This document shows, piece by piece, positions 63,796-64,000 of a DNA stretch of 64,000 bases; the stretch's first letter is position 1; every line of letters starts with the position of its first letter. The position numbers and the translations under genes are program-made. The notes below the pieces were generated by a model. It was not told where the DNA came from. It worked only from the letters and a program-made list of their open reading frames with translations, and did not search any database. Origin of the DNA: Actinacidiphila guanduensis (lineage in GTDB: Bacteria; Actinomycetota; Actinomycetes; Streptomycetales; Streptomycetaceae); NCBI RefSeq assembly GCF_900103985.1, contig NZ_FNIE01000009.1, positions 248,001 to 312,000 of the forward strand. Direction: 5' to 3'.

Positions 63796-63951
63796 GGGCG
63801 GTGCCCAGGCAGCTCTTGAGCTGGGGCTGCCGTTCGTAGGGCGGTGCCCAGCACCTCCCGCGGGGGGCCGTTCGCACGGCGGTACGCAGGCAGCTCCCGC
63901 GCTGGGGCCAGGACGTGCCCTTCGTACGGCGGGCGGCGCCCAGCGGCTCCC
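63796..63951 (+). repeat. Degenerate direct repeats downstream of icmB
   Basis: About three and a half imperfect units (63796-63838, 63839-63877, 63878-63926, 63927-63951), each opening with GGCGGTGCCCAG or a variant, then an AGCTCCCG-like piece, most ending in CCGTTCGTA or CCTTCGTAC. Parts of each unit are self-complementary, so the array could form serial hairpins as a terminator. No gene is seen from 63762 to the window end. Confidence 0.6.
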
Positions 63952-64000
63952 GTGTCGGCTGACGTGACCGGGCGGCCCCACTGGCCGTGTCAGCAGGGGA

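Overview
This 64 kb window is a very GC-rich actinobacterial chromosome segment, almost certainly from Streptomyces or a close Streptomycetaceae relative. Evidence seen directly: strong G/C bias at third codon positions, many GTG and a few TTG starts, several genes with a TAnnnT box about six bases before the start codon (leaderless style), and a gene order that from memory matches the conserved core around S. coelicolor SCO4734-SCO4800 (rplM-rpsI-glmM, acpS-alr-tsaE/B/D, groES-groEL1, whiD-bldM-shbA-guaB, Ser/Thr kinase cluster, guaA, NlpC/P60 cluster, pcrA, icmB). I see no insertion sequence, prophage, CRISPR array, tRNA, rRNA or biosynthetic gene cluster.

Layout. 1-3.1 kb: a partial unknown gene, an ABC-F ATPase and an XdhC-family protein. 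3.1-6.4 kb: promoter and long leader, rplM-rpsI, then glmM. 6.4-13.5 kb: coaA, acpS, a frameshifted orphan YefM-type antitoxin, bifunctional NAD(P)HX repair enzyme, an 11-bp tandem repeat array, alr, an alpha/beta hydrolase, tsaE and a tiny ORF. 13.6-18.1 kb: an L,D-transpeptidase-like secreted protein, the overlapping tsaB-rimI-tsaD-small ORF operon, and a methyltransferase. 18.2-20.6 kb: groES-groEL1 under two CIRCE operators. 20.6-24.3 kb: SDR, MOSC, aminotransferase class V and a divergent LysR regulator. 24.4-30.7 kb: developmental block whiD < > bldM, shbA, guaB and a guaB3-type gene. 30.8-33 kb: membrane protein and a nucleotide-sugar dehydrogenase lacking its catalytic Cys. 33.2-40.9 kb: glpD and three tandem membrane kinases, the third a pseudokinase. 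41.1-44.6 kb: succinate-semialdehyde dehydrogenase and GMC oxidoreductase. 45-47.2 kb: chorismate mutase with a leader-peptide attenuator, divergent guaA. 47.4-53.2 kb: DoxX, two divergent PspC loci (one a PspC-histidine kinase with its response regulator), a zinc-ribbon protein and a transglutaminase-like protein. 53.2-57.4 kb: three paralogous secreted NlpC/P60 hydrolases, one behind a c-di-AMP riboswitch. 57.6-64 kb: pcrA, an M23 peptidase, a lipase-like hydrolase, icmB and a degenerate repeat array.

How it fits together. Most genes are housekeeping (translation, t6A tRNA modification, peptidoglycan precursor supply, GMP synthesis, CoA and ACP activation, chaperonin), interleaved with sporulation control (WhiD, BldM, ShbA) and cell-wall remodelling (NlpC/P60, M23, membrane kinases). 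The best regulatory signals are a full sigma-BldN promoter before bldM, a long palindrome before whiD, paired CIRCE sites before groES, a c-di-AMP riboswitch whose following hairpin can hide the ribosome site, and a leader peptide carrying rare Phe and Tyr codons plus a strong terminator before chorismate mutase. The last of these is the signal I would check first as possibly undescribed.
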